Origin: Flabesymbios commensalis
Lineage: Eukaryota > Annelida > Polychaeta > Terebellida > Flabelligeridae
Direction: 5' to 3'
Assembly (NCBI GenBank): GCA_964017125.1
Contig: OZ024903.1
Span: 61,566,670-61,630,669 of the forward strand
DNA: 64,000 nt
Below are positions 35,267 to 50,200 of the stretch, one piece after another (the stretch's first letter is position 1; the number at the start of each line of letters is the position of its first letter). The notes below the pieces were generated by a model. It was given only the letters and a program-made list of their open reading frames with translations, was not told the DNA's origin and made no database searches. Position numbers and translations under genes: made by a program.

Positions 35267-38231
35267 TGTGTCTTTCTATAAAGCAGTACCCACAGGAAAT
35301 GGGTGGTTTATATACCCTGTCCAGTAAATGAGGGATCGCTCGTGTGTAATATACCGAGATGGACTTACCCACTTCACTTGAGAATGTCATTTCGTGGCAT
35401 TTGTTCCTGCTGATGACCAATACACCCCGCGCTCCAAGACATAATTAGCTTGCTTTGTCCGTTTGTGCGAGCTGACGATCATAACGTTTTACACACTAAA
35501 TGTCATCATTGTGTCTACTAGTTCCATTTGGAGAAAGACCCCTGCTAATTGTCAGGATGTGTTTTTAAAATGTATGAGGATATGACACTATAATGTCAGG
35601 TATTGAATAATAATTTTAGGACATGGCATCATATAGCAAGGATATTGCATTTTATTCTATGGATATAGATTACAATGTCATTATCATTCCATGTATTATC
35701 TTTTCATGATTTAGCATTATAATGTCAGGATACGGCATTTAAATTTCCAGATATGGCAATATAATGTCACATTACAATGTGAAAATATGGTACTATAACA
35801 TTATAATATGACAGCCATGTTATCGATTTTTGCAGTAAATATGATAATTTATAAAAATTATTAAAAAATCAACTTGTGTGTAAAAGATGAGTGGAGACAC
35901 AAAAATACTTTCCATCAAATTGTTCCAAATGACATCCATTTTTTAGTTCTTTATCGTCAACTATGCTATTTTATCATGTTTATAATAATTTATGTTGATA
36001 TTTGTATTATAATCGGCTGACATATAATTCTTAAACTCATCAGGCCTTTCTGTTTCATAAGTGCTTTTGCTTAAAAATTAATTTTGGTTGAACCACACTA
36101 TTACTGAGCGAAATTGGCAACGTATATGCTTTCTGCTTAAATACCATCAATTCAGTTATTTTTTTAAATATTGTTGAAATTTGTGTTTATTAGCATAATT
36201 GGTTGACATACATTTCTCATTTAGTCTTTATCGACATTTTCGGTTCACGAGTACAGAAAATTCGTTTATTACAAATTTATTCCGGGTTATTATATTTTTG
36301 AGCTAAATTGGCACATTATACTGCACAAGTACCAGACATTCAGTTACGTTTGTAAATAAGGTGGAGCAAAGAATGTTCATGACCCATACATGCCCTTTGA
36401 TTCATATACAAATTTTGGTCCGTTAAGTAAATATAATATAAGCCACCTCACCATACCATATTAGGCTATATATATCTGTCATCTACCCCTCAGATTGGGG
36501 TTTCGGGTGTCTTCATCTATAAACCATTATAGGACCACACATATTATCTGTCAACTGAATTATTTACATATCTCTCATCGTGTTAATTTATGCTATTCAC
36601 TGTGACATTATTATATCCATTGTAGTAAATATGATTTGTTTGTTGTCTTCTTACAAAATGTCTATTACTTTTCTGTTGCATCGGGTTCGGAATGTGAACA
36701 ATTTGCTTGTAATATAATATCACACAGGACAATATGTGTCTCGTTTTCTGGGATAAAAAACTATTGTATTTGTTTGCCATAAGTATGTTAAATATTGACG
36801 ACATAGGTTTTGAATCGGATTCATTGGTGTCTGAAACCTATATGTAGACATAAAAAAGACTTTTATAGGTTATTTGGAAGCAAAGTTAAGGCACGGTGGC
36901 AGTCATTTTAGATTTTTCTTTCTAGCAGTAAATGCAGAAGGAAAAATACAGAAATACTGGGAAATACAGGGAAATTTTAGTATGTTGATCAGGTTGGGAT
37001 CAAAAAAGCAATTACACAAATATCATCTCTTTTTGCAATCAAAAGTCCTAATTTTAACTACTAACGACTTTATTGCCGCGTAAAGGCAAACAAGTGAGCA
37101 GCTACTGCTGTTTTCCTTTGTGCAGCAGTATGTGAGCAATTGTCACTTAGGCTTCTAGGTTTGAAAACAAATGTGGCAAGCTTGACTTTATTTGACTTTG
37201 TTTGACTGATAACAAGATTCAACAATAATATTTGTTAAAAGGCAACATTCCGATAGATTACAAATTCCAGAAACATCCGTTGGCAACGTAATCAGGTTAC
37301 GGAAAAGACGAATTATGACAAAATTACATTTTTGTCTTTTAGATCCACCCGTTTTTTAATGCCGTTGCCATGTTTGACAGGAAGGTGACATCGAGTCACC
37401 GATTTGATTATTTCCTTCTAAAGATTTACTAGCCATAATCTATGACAACAAATTCTTAACCCGTATTAGGGTAAGTATGTAAGGTCACAGACGTATCACA
37501 TCGTCAAAGACGTTGTTAGTTTAATTATAATGTCATCGGAAAATTGTCGCTTAACGGCGCTAAACCCAACGGGTCTTAGATTTCCAAGCACGTCGAAGGC
37601 TCGACACTTCTGAACTCGGCCAATTGACATGTTTTACATCTTTGCGGGACATCGTGAACATCGCCAAAATACACAGGTAATATTCATGGGATGTTCGGGG
37701 CTGGGGTAGTGACAAAAAGAAAAAACAAATCAACATCGAACCCTTCATCTAGACCCTCAGCGGCTTGGTCAAACCCAATATAATTTTAAGGGATGGTTGT
37801 TAGAATTTGTATGAACATTCCGAAAAACATACTTACCGGGTACATATCTCTTTCAAATGAAGGGCGGAGAAAGAGAATATAGATTTACGATGATATAAGC
37901 CTATATAACACAATTTTAAACTTTTATTTTTTAAGGTTTAAGGCACTTGGGAATGGGCAATAAAAAAAACACACAGCTGTTTCGAAAGTACCAGCATATT
38001 ATCAGTTATATTTATGACAGTAGGTTATATTTAACAATATTATTACTAATTATTGCACATAACCACGGACACAGCAGTACGCTAATGACACATGAACTTA
38101 ATTTAAAGACATTTCCTATTGAGTTAAAACTTGTGAATCCTTGATATTGATTTATGTCTGTGTTCATTCAGTAAAGTTCACTCAAACATGTATGTTCAGT
38201 TGATCATTTAACACGGTTAATATTCTCCTAT
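35267..38231. other. intergenic between GPCR 5' end and carboxypeptidase 3' end
   Basis: About 3 kb with no exon I can support and no recognised repeat-family member. A TTTATT at about 37923-37928 could be a minus-strand poly(A) signal for the carboxypeptidase. Part of the left side is presumably the GPCR promoter. Confidence 0.45.
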
Positions 38232-41200
38232 CTAGACATCCACTTGATTGATAATTCTGTCCAACATTCGGAAGGCTCCTTCACTTGCATCTTTTGGTAC
38301 CTGAAAATACGAATTTTAAAAGTAACACAAAATCGGGTGTCATTTTAATTCACTTTGAGGTTAGAATTAGTTAACCAGTAATATTTATAAATAAATTCTT
38401 CAAAATTTAATTAGTCGAATATGAAGCACAATCTATTTTTCTCACTTTCACGGCCATTTTATATGGTTTCCCAGCAAATACAAAACATTTGTATAACATT
38501 TATACAACGTCGGCCCAACGTCTTCGACGTTCGACGTTAGTCCAACATTGTATGTTATGCAAATGTTTTGTGTTTGCTGGGTTGAAGCTTGTTTGGAAAC
38601 TGGTATACGCTTTGAATATATAATATATAATGTAATTATATAATGCAATTATATAATGTTTTTACTTAAAATGTGTGGAACTGCCATATGTTAAAAAATG
38701 TACTTTTTATTGTGAAAACATATGGGAAAGATGAAACTCACGGCATGTCCCGCTAGTAGATTCCAGTAGAATTTGAACTTCCCGTTGGCCTTGACGAAAG
38801 TGTCAGTTTGTCCTGTCCATGGATCCACGAGGGCGTTACGATCAGCCGTCAAGTAGTCGTCAATGCCTTCCCAGTACATCATTCGTACCCAGTCATTAGC
38901 AGCTATATATCAGATACACATAATACATGTTAATACACCACATTAATAATAAAAAAAAAAAAAACGGACTATTTCCATAACAAAATGTTCCTTTATTTCA
39001 TGTGCTATGAGGTGCAAAAAGTATATTTATTTAGACCATGATCTCATATAGAGATAGCACAACGCCCGTTTTTTTCGGTGGCTACGTTAATTCCTACCTT
39101 TGTTGAGACAGATTAGATCAAGTTGTCCTTGGTACACAATACAGTCTCTGTTGGTGTGGTTCAACATCCATTCAACTATGAACAAAAACAAATATTATTA
39201 ATTAGATATCGCAATGGCACACCATTTGAATTATATGTGTATTGGCATTAAAATAAATAGATGGAAAGAATTACGGATAGGTGTAGATAATATAGAGACC
39301 GTGATCGAATCAGGAACAAATGAGAGCGTAATGACGGCATTGTAACGCCATAATCACCATATCATTGGCGTAGTACATGTAGTAGGCTGATAATGTAAAT
39401 GACTCTATATAACAGACGTAATACATGGGCAGAGATGATATTAGCAATGTGTTCTAACAGCACTTTCACTGATTTGTAATAATTGTGATGGAACGGGAAG
39501 CGCATCGCAACCCACCACGTGTGAAATTAGCGTCGATATATCGGTTTTAAATTCAACTCGACGAGGCCGTTATTAACGTGATCGCCCAGTCACGTTGAGA
39601 AGGGATAAACAAGGATATTTCTCTGAAAACCCCACGCAGAATCATCGGGGTTCGAACCCTGGACGCATGCATGGCTAGGGAGGCAACGAGGCACTCTGCC
39701 AATGCGCCACGTCCCTTTCTCTTAGTTATTGCAATGCTATTGTTACAAAATAGCATGGTTTGCCTTGATGTGATACATTTCCCCGATGCTGGTTCAATGT
39801 TGAGCCAGCGTCGTAGACTAGACGGTGGCCTAACGCTAGAGCAACATCAGGGGTCAGTGTTACGTGTTTGCTGGGTAGGTATGTCTATATGAAGAGAGAT
39901 TAAAGGTGATTTTTTGTGTGACACTATTCGGTAGGCGGGAATATCCTCCAGATTTGTATGGTAGACACACCCTCATGTTAGCTTATATGCTGACATTGGC
40001 TACTTGTTCCGGCAGGGTAGCCCAGTCTTCAGCTTTTGGCGTGATTCCTTGTCTGGAGAAAACTGAGAAGTGATGAAAAGCTTGTTATCACAAAGTTATC
40101 ACCCGGTTCAAGTGGCATATTTTAACCAAAAATATTAACCCTTACAACGCTGAAATATGTTTGTGTAAACAATGGAGACGAAAGGGTTTCTTCAATTTGA
40201 AATTATCATAAATGTCTTAGTTATCTCTTTCCGCTTCATTTGAATACCTATGTTATCGGTGTACGGCTGTAATAAATATTTTAATTCGTTCAGGGCGGGA
40301 ACCGACTTTATACGTCAGAATCTGACGTCTATAGACGTAAGATTCTGACATATAAAGACGGTCCCCGCGCTGAAAGGGTTAAAATATGTATAATGACCGT
40401 AATGGCCATAGTATTCTGTGACCATGCTGCTCTGTTTACACAAGTCTCGGGCGATGTGTCTCACATTGGTCTCCAGGTCAAGAAATCTATGTTGTACTTG
40501 CGAGACAAAACAGAAAACTAGACTCGACATGTTTTTAATCCTTTCATTGCCAAGTTATTTGATTGTAATTCACCCACTTAAAGTTGTGTGTTGCTGACGC
40601 GATCCACAGCTTGAGGCGCTGAAAATTATTCATATTTGTTGAGATATAGGCCCTATTTGTTGAAATAAACGTCTCCCTAATTAAATACAGCCTTTTTCGT
40701 CTAAGTGTAATAGAACTGTTTAACATAAAGATAATAGTACTCAAAGCGACACAATCAGGCTAAAATCATAAAAAAATAGTGAACATGTCCATAGACTAGA
40801 ATTGTGGAAGTCTTTTAAATATTGGGTTGCTGTGGCAACGTAACAAGTACGCAGAAAGCCCTGTTTATCAGTACTGTATTTCTTATTTTGGATATGCATG
40901 TCTGAAATTAAATATCGTCCTTATTTCTCGCTTAATTGGTGAAAGCACAACACAAAATTAAAAAGACGTACACAATTTTAATCTATGGATATGTTGACAA
41001 TATGGGCACACCAAGGAGCCAAAATAAAAATCCTGATTTTTGTCTGATTCTCTCGCTTTAATCATGGCTCACTTGACCTTTATTCAGACAGATAGGAGGC
41101 AGACAATGCCAAGCTGACGTAAGACGCTAATCCAATGTGGATTTATTGCTGGTTCAGATTTACGTCAACATCGTGTGATTGTCTTATGGTTTGATTAATA

Positions 41201-44200
41201 ACTCTGTACTAATTATCTGTTGCGGGGCTACTTAACTACCAATCGCAACAAGGTGCCGCTCATTTATTACACCAATATCGATCACGTCTGAACCCTTTGC
41301 CCGCTAATAACGGCAATAGTCGTTTTTAATCCATTCTATTAGCAGATTAATTCATTGTTATTGGGGATGAAATGGCTGCTTGGACATCAAGATTTGTAAA
41401 TGTTTGGTTACAAATTAATCAAATACTATTATGAGTAATTTTCCGCCACCTAAGCTTGTGGATCGCTACAGCGATCCACAACCCCAAGTGGTGGAAAATT
41501 TAAATCAATGTACGTGGCAGTATACGTGTTAACCCTTTAAATACCTATCTCGTACATTTACAAACTATGCGGCATACTTTGTAGTTGATTCAACAATGCA
41601 CGCCTAATGTTATAATTAAATTTAAATTATAAAGTTAATAATTAAAAACTACACTTGCTTATTCTCTAACATCCGACACTTTTTTCTCAAATGTCTAAGG
41701 AATTGAATTTTGAATATAATCTGGGTAGTTCAAGGGTAAAAAATACCAGAAATATATAGCCATTGACCTTTCTGCTGCATTGTCAAGTTGGCATGAAGAA
41801 TCGAAAATTATCAGTTTTATTATGATATTTTTCTTTATGCCAATGCAATATTGAGATTTCTTCACTTCTCATTATGGGCGGGGGCCCTAGGGTAGTGGTT
41901 AGCACCGCTGCGTTTCACGCCAAAGTCCGGGGTTAGGTTCCCGGTCTCGGCGGTTTGAAAGAAACAAAATTGTTTTCCCCCATCCACGTGTGAAAGTTAG
42001 TATTGTGGGAAGCCTCCGTGACCGAGAGGTAGCGTGCTCGGCCTCAGACCGCCAGGGCTCGACTTTCGAATCCTGTGTCTGGAGGACAGTGTCATCTCAA
42101 TCATCTCACCATCCTCAGGAGGTTATCCTGGCCCAGTTTAGCCTATGTGTGCACAAAGGTGGCCTAAAGCCCGATTCATTTCATTTCATTTCTCAATTTA
42201 ACTTTGCAATTGTAATGATGCAGCCTCTTTACACGTATAACCTACACTAGGCCATTACACTATCAATTTACCCAGTGATGAGATTTCGGCTCAAACAAGA
42301 TAATCAAAGTAGATGTCTCAATGACCCATTGTATACAATTTCAAAAAAAATGAGCCCATTGTTATCAATCGTTATTAGTCACACACATCGCCCCCTTACT
42401 ATTGACTCTGAGCAAATATAGCATACACATAGGCCTACGATTCTGGCTCAATATTGGAGCAGTCAAGTTCACGAGGAGGTGGCGGCTATAATGTGTAGAG
42501 TTTTTTTGACAATATTTATTGAATAATGAGGTTGAATATTTGAAAATGCGGTTACATCTACACGCTCATCATAATTTGTTCCTTTGGATATGAACGTGTG
42601 TATCTGCCACTTTTTTAAAGTGGCAGATACACCCTTTCATATCCAGGGGGACGAATTATGTACTAAAACCTGCCAGGCCAAAATTTACCCGATGATGTTA
42701 CAAATAGCTTTACCCAGTGTGGAAACGGATTATGTACTAAAACATGTCATGCCAAAATTCACCAGATAATGTCTCAAATAGCTGTACCCAGTGTGCATTC
42801 AGATTATGTACTAAAACCTGCCAGGCCAAAATTCACCTGAGGATGTCACAAATAGCTTTACCCAGTGTGTATTCGGATTCGGGAACCTATTCACCAGCCC
42901 ATCGATCTAGCACTCTCAACACTAAAACATTTTTTTTTAAAGACTGAATAATTATTTTAGGCATAGTAGTTCTGGAGACCTTACTGGACATTTAATTCAA
43001 TGACTAATAAAGACTGACCATTCTGGAACACTGGTTTCATAAAATCTTCTGAGTGAGCCCCAAATACGTCATTTGACTGCCCTGTAAACACAATATCACC
43101 CTGATATCATATGGGAATACAGCAGTGGTATGTATGCTGAACATAATACTATGTGAAAGCCACATGTTCAATATATTATTAGGCAAACATAAAGGAATAT
43201 TTTGTCACATAACACGCTGTATATATTGTTATCTATATACCATCAGAGCAAACATAAATATTTGCATAATATTTATACAATGTTGGGCCAACTTAACGTC
43301 AAAAATGTTGACCCAATATTGTATAAATGTTATACAAATGTGTTTGCTGGGATGTGTTCATACCACTTCAAACACGCTGCTGCTACTAGTCTTGTTTTTG
43401 TTTATTGTCTTGCTGCCTTAGGTTTTGCTTTAGATGTTGCTGTCGTTGTTGTTGCTATTGTTGTTGATGTTGTGGTCGTCGTTGTTGTTGTTTGTATCAC
43501 TGTTATTGCTACGGTTGTCGGTGGTGTTGTTGTGGTTGTTGCTGCTGCTGTTGTTTTTTTTTCTGTTGCTGTTGACATTACTGATGTAGCAGCTGTTGCT
43601 GTGAGCTGTTGTCACTACTTGTCATCTGCTACTCAATATTAATCTATTTTAGAGGTTTGTTACATCGAAGTAGAATTGCATGTATTACCTCCATGTACCA
43701 CCTCTTCAGGTATGCCTAAATAATTTTTCAATTCTCCGTTCATAAACTCGTCCTCGGTTGTCAGACGAGATTCTAAAGGCATCGACAATATCTTCTTCAA
43801 TTCATCTGAAACAAGAATCAAATTCTTTTTTGAGTACATTGTGCTTTATCGAGACGAGCCAGTTGTGTGTCCTGGTAGTTTTTCAAGTGAATAAAACTCC
43901 TGATAATGTTCTTTGTTTGTAAATCATCTATCATTCACATGATTATGTTCCATTTTCAACTGATATCATATTGTAGACCAAATCGACATTTTTTTTACCT
44001 GATACATCTTTCCGTTCTTGTAGCTGTCTTCTCATTTTCGGGTTTCTCATCGACATTTTCACTTCATGCGGTGCATCATCTGCCATAAAAGACGGGTAGG
44101 TGGTAGTCCCTTTGGTGCCTGGTCCGGTGTACTACAATATGCAATATACAATTCACAGTTATTTGTCATTTGAGTTGCTGGACACATAATTGTGAAGCAT

Positions 44201-47200
44201 GAATTAATATATCTTCCATGTGTACATTTTGTATTTTTGTTGTCATGTAGTGTTATTATTTGACATCTAGGTATGCCAACGTAGAAAACATTGTTTTAAT
44301 AACATTCAGTTAAATAATTATGTTACTTTATTTCAGCGACAGATCACTTAGACATGTGAGATACTGATTATGAGACACGCCATGACTTGTTCAGCAAATT
44401 TGAAAATATCATGTTTATAGAGGAGTAATATTGTTTGCAATTGTTTGGTATATTATTACGTTGTCACGATGCATACGATCACACATTCAGTTTGATAGAC
44501 ATAGTAACTTTTGTATTTACGTTACTACCTCGCTTGCCATGTCAACATAATTATATATACTTATATACTTTCTAATATAAAGTCCAGGTCACCTTTAATA
44601 TGTTGTAGAAGTCCACAAAATTGGTGTATCTCCACACCTCATACTCTGTGAGCACCCATTGCGTAGTGGCTTCTTCCCAGTCTCCTGCTTCTACTGCGTC
44701 CACCACCTTCTGACTCTGTGCATCTATAGCAATAGCGCCCTGCTCATCTGTGTTAGACTAACATAAAGCACGCACACAATGTCAACAGTTTTCAAAGAAG
44801 ATTTTTAGCTATTAACCCTTTAACCGCCGGTGCCGCATATATTCGGGTTTTCATTTGTTATTAGCACATTAAGTACCACCTTTTGAACATGTTAAAGATA
44901 ACATGTGACATAAATCAGCAATATTTGAAAACAATTGACCTCCATTTTGTCAAATCTGAATAATTTTCACTCACTTGAAGTTGTGGATCGCGTCAGAGAG
45001 ACACAACTTCAGGTGGGTGAAAATTCAGATTGAATAATTTGGCGGTTAAAGGGTTAAAGCGCTGACATATGTAATATAAACCAAGAGACCACAGCGTTTG
45101 TTTCAATTTGAAGTCACCATAAATGTTTTAGTTGGCTCTTTGGGGCTGTTCAACAATAATATACGTAACGCTTTTTTTGGACGATTTTGAACCCCCTCCC
45201 ATTCGTAGCGCTTTTAAACGTTACTTTTACTGCGCTTCATAACGCTTCCCTGAACCCTCCCTGTGTTCTGGGTCTACTGCCATTATAAATAGTTTACGCT
45301 TTCAGTGAGGGAATCGACTTTAAGTGCAAAACACACCAACGCGATTTCGCGCGCGATTTCGCGTTGGTTATCAAACCCACTAACTGATCATTGCTAAAAC
45401 ATAGCAGCCGGTTTTCGCGTTGGTGTGTGGACAGTCACGCGATTTTAGCGTCTGTCGCCACGCCACTCGTCGCGTGTATAATCGCGCTCGCGTTGATGTG
45501 TTTTGCAGTTTAGACGTTAGAATCTGACGTCAAGGTCATACTGGCTTGAGCTAACTTTCAACAGACCTCCACAATGTATGTGACAGTGTTCATTGACGTA
45601 TCCAACTGTTCAGTGTTTGCAAGTAAGTTATCGGCGTCCAACAAGCGCGCTCTACATGTAGGCAACAGAAATTGGTGCCAGGAGCATGAATCCTTCAACG
45701 TTGGGAGGCTGTGTCCAACGTTTGTCAAGAAGCAAATAAACCTAAAAACGCAGGGGATGCGAAACAAGCGTCCGTGGATTGAAGTTTGCAGATTTTTTGG
45801 TGAAATATAATCGCTGAGTCGCCATACATCCCAGATGACCCACACTTTTTTTAGACGTCACGTCTGTAGACGTCAGATTCTGAATCTGACGTCTAAAGTC
45901 GATCCCCGCCCTGTAAGAGGAAAAAGATTAATACTGTCCGTGGACACATAACATAGGTATTTAAATAAATCGGAAAGAGCTAACTAAGATATTTATGACG
46001 ATTCCAATTAAAAAAAACCTTTTGTTTCCAAAGTTTTCATAAAATAAATCAGCGCTTTCAGGGTTAAAGAGTTGAGTAGCGGACGTAATGGCTTACCATC
46101 CAGTAGAGAAGACCTCCCCAGTTGATTGTGGACTGTACAGGCTCTATCCAGGCGTTGCCCATTGCCCAGCCACCCAAGTTAGTGTCCACGTCTTCAGCCT
46201 CTATGTGCTGGTAATAGACAACATGTACATCAGCAGCTTACCCAGATAACAAAAACGAAATAACGAAATATTGAAAATCGTCCAGCAATAATAAATACTT
46301 TTTTATAGCAGTGCTTACTTTGTGTAGTTCCTGAGCGAACACAGTGCCCATTTTGCCGCCATACGATTGTCCAAAAATGTACAGAGGGGTTGTCTGCAAT
46401 CAAATATAAGACATCATATCTATACCGTTCAAAAGAAAACAGCAGTATGCAGCGGCTTCCCAGAAAACACGAGGCACTTATCCAATGTTGTTTTGATGTT
46501 TGCCCGACATCTTCGACGTTGGCCCAACATCAAAACAACAGTGGATGAATAACTCGTGTTTACTGGGCTTCTTGAAAAATCAGCAGATTTGATTTTGAAG
46601 GACAAATATGTAATAAGTATGTGTTATTTGTAAAATAAAATATTTTTTAAATCATAATTTTATTATTTTCACTGACTGTGAATTCTGGATGCGTGTTCAG
46701 GAACTCGGCCCAGAGGGTATACAGATCCTCAGCTATCTCTTGTGTGTCTGTGGTCAGTAGGTCTAAGTCCTCCACGTAGCTGTAGCCTGTGCCCACTGGA
46801 TTGTCTATGAATAACACGTTAGCTTGACGTACCTACAAAAAGATACTGAATTATAATATCATTACTTCACATACACAAGTATATTGGAAAGTGTGATATG
46901 AGTTAGACGTATTTAGCCATGTGATAAAAGAAGGACGGTCTTTAAAGTTGTGATAAGCTAGATTTGTGAATTTAGCTGTTTTTACAGTACATACTACTAA
47001 GCGTTGCCAGAATTGTGAAAATGCGAGTCTTTGAAATGCCAAAAACTTGCGTTTCGGATACAGTTGGGAAAGTCAGAAAAAAATATGCGAAAGAAGCATT
47101 ACATACTTGTGAAAAAACCCGCATATTTTGTGAACTGTTACATTTGATGGGTGAATAATATTTTACTTTGTCTCGCCACACTATGCATAAATATATTTAT

Positions 47201-50200
47201 CTTTATGTATAGTGTGGCAAGATATCGGATTCGGTGATTAGACTTACCCATATATGGTGTTCCAATAGATCTGGCCCCGCTTCACCAACCTGCTCAACTG
47301 AGTCGCCCTGTACTTAAGTCAACTCCTAAGCTCATAATTAGGATAACATTTTTACATAAATCGGTTGGTAAAACAGGGTCTGGTCACTTTGGGGATATCG
47401 CCCTCATGCTTAGACTTATCCATGTGGTGTTAGGATAGATCTGGTCACTTTGAGGATATCGCCCTGATGCGTAGACTTACCCATGGCCTGCTATGATACA
47501 TTTGTCACTTTTATTTGAGGACATCGCTCTTGGGTTTAGACTCACCCATGTGGTGTTATGATACATTTGGTCACTTTTATATGAGGATATCGCCCTGATG
47601 CGTAGACTTACCCATGTGGTGTTATGATACATTTGTCACTTTTATTTGAGGATATCGCCCTGGTGCTTAGACTTACCCATTTTTTATATAAACACCGTAG
47701 GTGGTCACGTAGTAATGATACTGATTGCATCTTCACGGGTGTCTGCAGACATACTGAAAGATGTATCAATCAAATGTATGCGTATGTGTACTTTTATGTT
47801 AAATGGAAATATATCTATCCAAGTAGTGCTACAATAAATCTGGTCACTTTCAGTATATTGTCATGGATTTTAGACGTAGGCTACCCACGTGTTGCTACGA
47901 TAAATCTGGTCACTTTGAGGATATCGCCCTGGTGTTTTAGACTTACCCATGTGGTGTTACGATAGAGCTGGTCACTTTGAGGATATCGCCCTGGTGTTTT
48001 ATATTTACCCATGTTGTGTTGCGATAGATCTGGTCACTTTGAGGATATCTAACTGGTGTTTTGACTTACCCATGTGGTGTTACGATAGATCTGGTCACTT
48101 TGAGGATATCTAACTGGTGTTTTGACTTACCCATGTGGTGTTACGATAGAGCTGGTCACTTTGAGGATATCTAACTGGTGTTTTGACTTACCCATGTGGT
48201 GTAACGATAGATCTGATCACTTTGAGGATATCTAACTGGTGTTTTGACTTACCCATGTGGTGTTACGATAGATCTGGTCACTTTGAGGATATCTAACTGG
48301 TGTTTTGACTTACCCATGTGGTGTTACGATAGATCTGATCACTTTGAGGATATCTAACTGGTGTTTTGACTTACCCATGTGGTGTTACGATAGATCTGAT
48401 CACTTTGAGGATATCGCCCTGATGCTTAGACTCACCCATGTGGTGTTACGATACTCTCCCTCGTAGTCACGTGGTCCGATAATCTCAAAGTTACCATAGC
48501 CAGTGGATGATGATCCCGGTCCTCCCTGTAAAACGGTCATCAAGTATCATGTGACATACACCATGTTTTTTTCAAAACATACTTACAACTGAGTCGGCAG
48601 AATAGGCAGAAATACATAAAATTACTTATTATAAATAATTATATTGATCAATAGATTAGATATTTCTGCAAATTCTGCCAAACAAAATGTCTTTATATTT
48701 ACTATAGGGCCTATATAACAAATAAATATACGTAAATTTATTTATATGTGTATTGATTGGGAAAAAATGCAAAGGGAGTTGTTAAAAAGGTTAATAGAGA
48801 CCCACTTGTAAATAAATTTTACATTCTTGTCCATATTCCATTTTCACATAATATGCTTTATACGTGTATTATTTGTTTACTGGAATATAAATCTAATATT
48901 GTTTATGTTTTTAGTCTCAGTAGTAAGCCGAGTAGCTCGGCTTATAAAAAATAATGTTTGATAAAAAATAATGTTTTTTGGATATAATAATTTAGATATC
49001 ATAATGTTTTAATGTAATTTGTGGCAGACAGACAAAATGTGTTTTATATGACAATGTACCTGAAGCCAGATAATTATTGGTCTATTTTGCCAGCCGTCTT
49101 CATGGTTTGTATAGAAGAGCCAGTAGAATGAGTGTGCGCCAGGTCTGACCTCCACATAGCCCCATGACTGCTCGTATGTCTCGTCCCTCACTCCCGGGTA
49201 GTTATAATGCTTATGTGAACCTTGGTGGTGAGTACGAGGCTTAAACTCACCTTTAACAACACAAATATAATACCAATATAATGTGCAACAAACAAACTTT
49301 ACCTCTATGCTTTGAAACATTACTAACTAGACATCACGTTGCTAAAACATCATATGATTAGAATATAGAATATAGATATTTCACTCTTTTTTAGACGCAA
49401 ACTAGCTAAATATCTCTGAGATATAAGATATAATCGTCCATTTATAACTTTGGCAACTTTGCTTGGATGGCGTTCTATAAAGTTACAATATTTAAAACGC
49501 TGTGCGCAATTTGAACTTTAGCCTCAGTTTTTATTTTATTTTGCGGCTATTTTGAATTGTGTCAAACTCAATTTGGATGATCATTTCGATGACGTTCTAT
49601 AATGCAATTTTAACCCATGGGGATCAAATTTTATTTTTTAGCACACTTTAGACGTAACGTTTTCGAGATATTGTAGTTTAAAATTTGCTTGGGTAACTTT
49701 AGTAATATCAGTAAGCGAGTAATTATATGGGATTCAATTTCACCAATTTGCAAGGACAAGGAAATTATGTTGTAATATATTTGATTCCAACCAACTTGGC
49801 ACAAATGTCACTCTTTTTAACCCTTATACTGCAAGTTAATTTATGTAAATTTCACCCAATTAAAGTTGTGTTTCGCTACCGCGACCCACAACTTCAAATG
49901 GGTGAAAAATCTTGATAACAGTGATTAAACCGGGACATAAATTGGAATAAAAACGACTATAGTCGCGCTTAGCGGGTTAAGGGTCAAGCCTCAGATGCCT
50001 TGATATATGCTACTTTAAAAGGTCGCCAATATATTTTCACCAGCATTAACCCTTGAAGCGCTTATTTTTTTTATGAAAAACCTTCGAAACCAAAGGGTTT
50101 TTTTCAAATTGAAATCATCATAAATGTCTTAGTTAGCTCTCTCCGATTTATTTGAATACCTGTGTCATGGGTCTACGGCCATTAGAAATATTTTCACTCC

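Noticed and set aside
39640-39720. Genuine tRNA gene on the minus strand
   Set aside because: The A and B boxes are good, but I could not fold a proper acceptor and anticodon stem, and tRNA-unrelated sequence follows; SINE is more likely.
43125-43642. Val-rich (+) and Asn-rich (-) frames
   Set aside because: Translation of a GTT trinucleotide repeat inside an intron of the carboxypeptidase.
45558-45845. Open frames on both strands in the core of the inverted family-B pair
   Set aside because: No homology recognised, and openness on both strands suggests chance; kept only as possible captured DNA.
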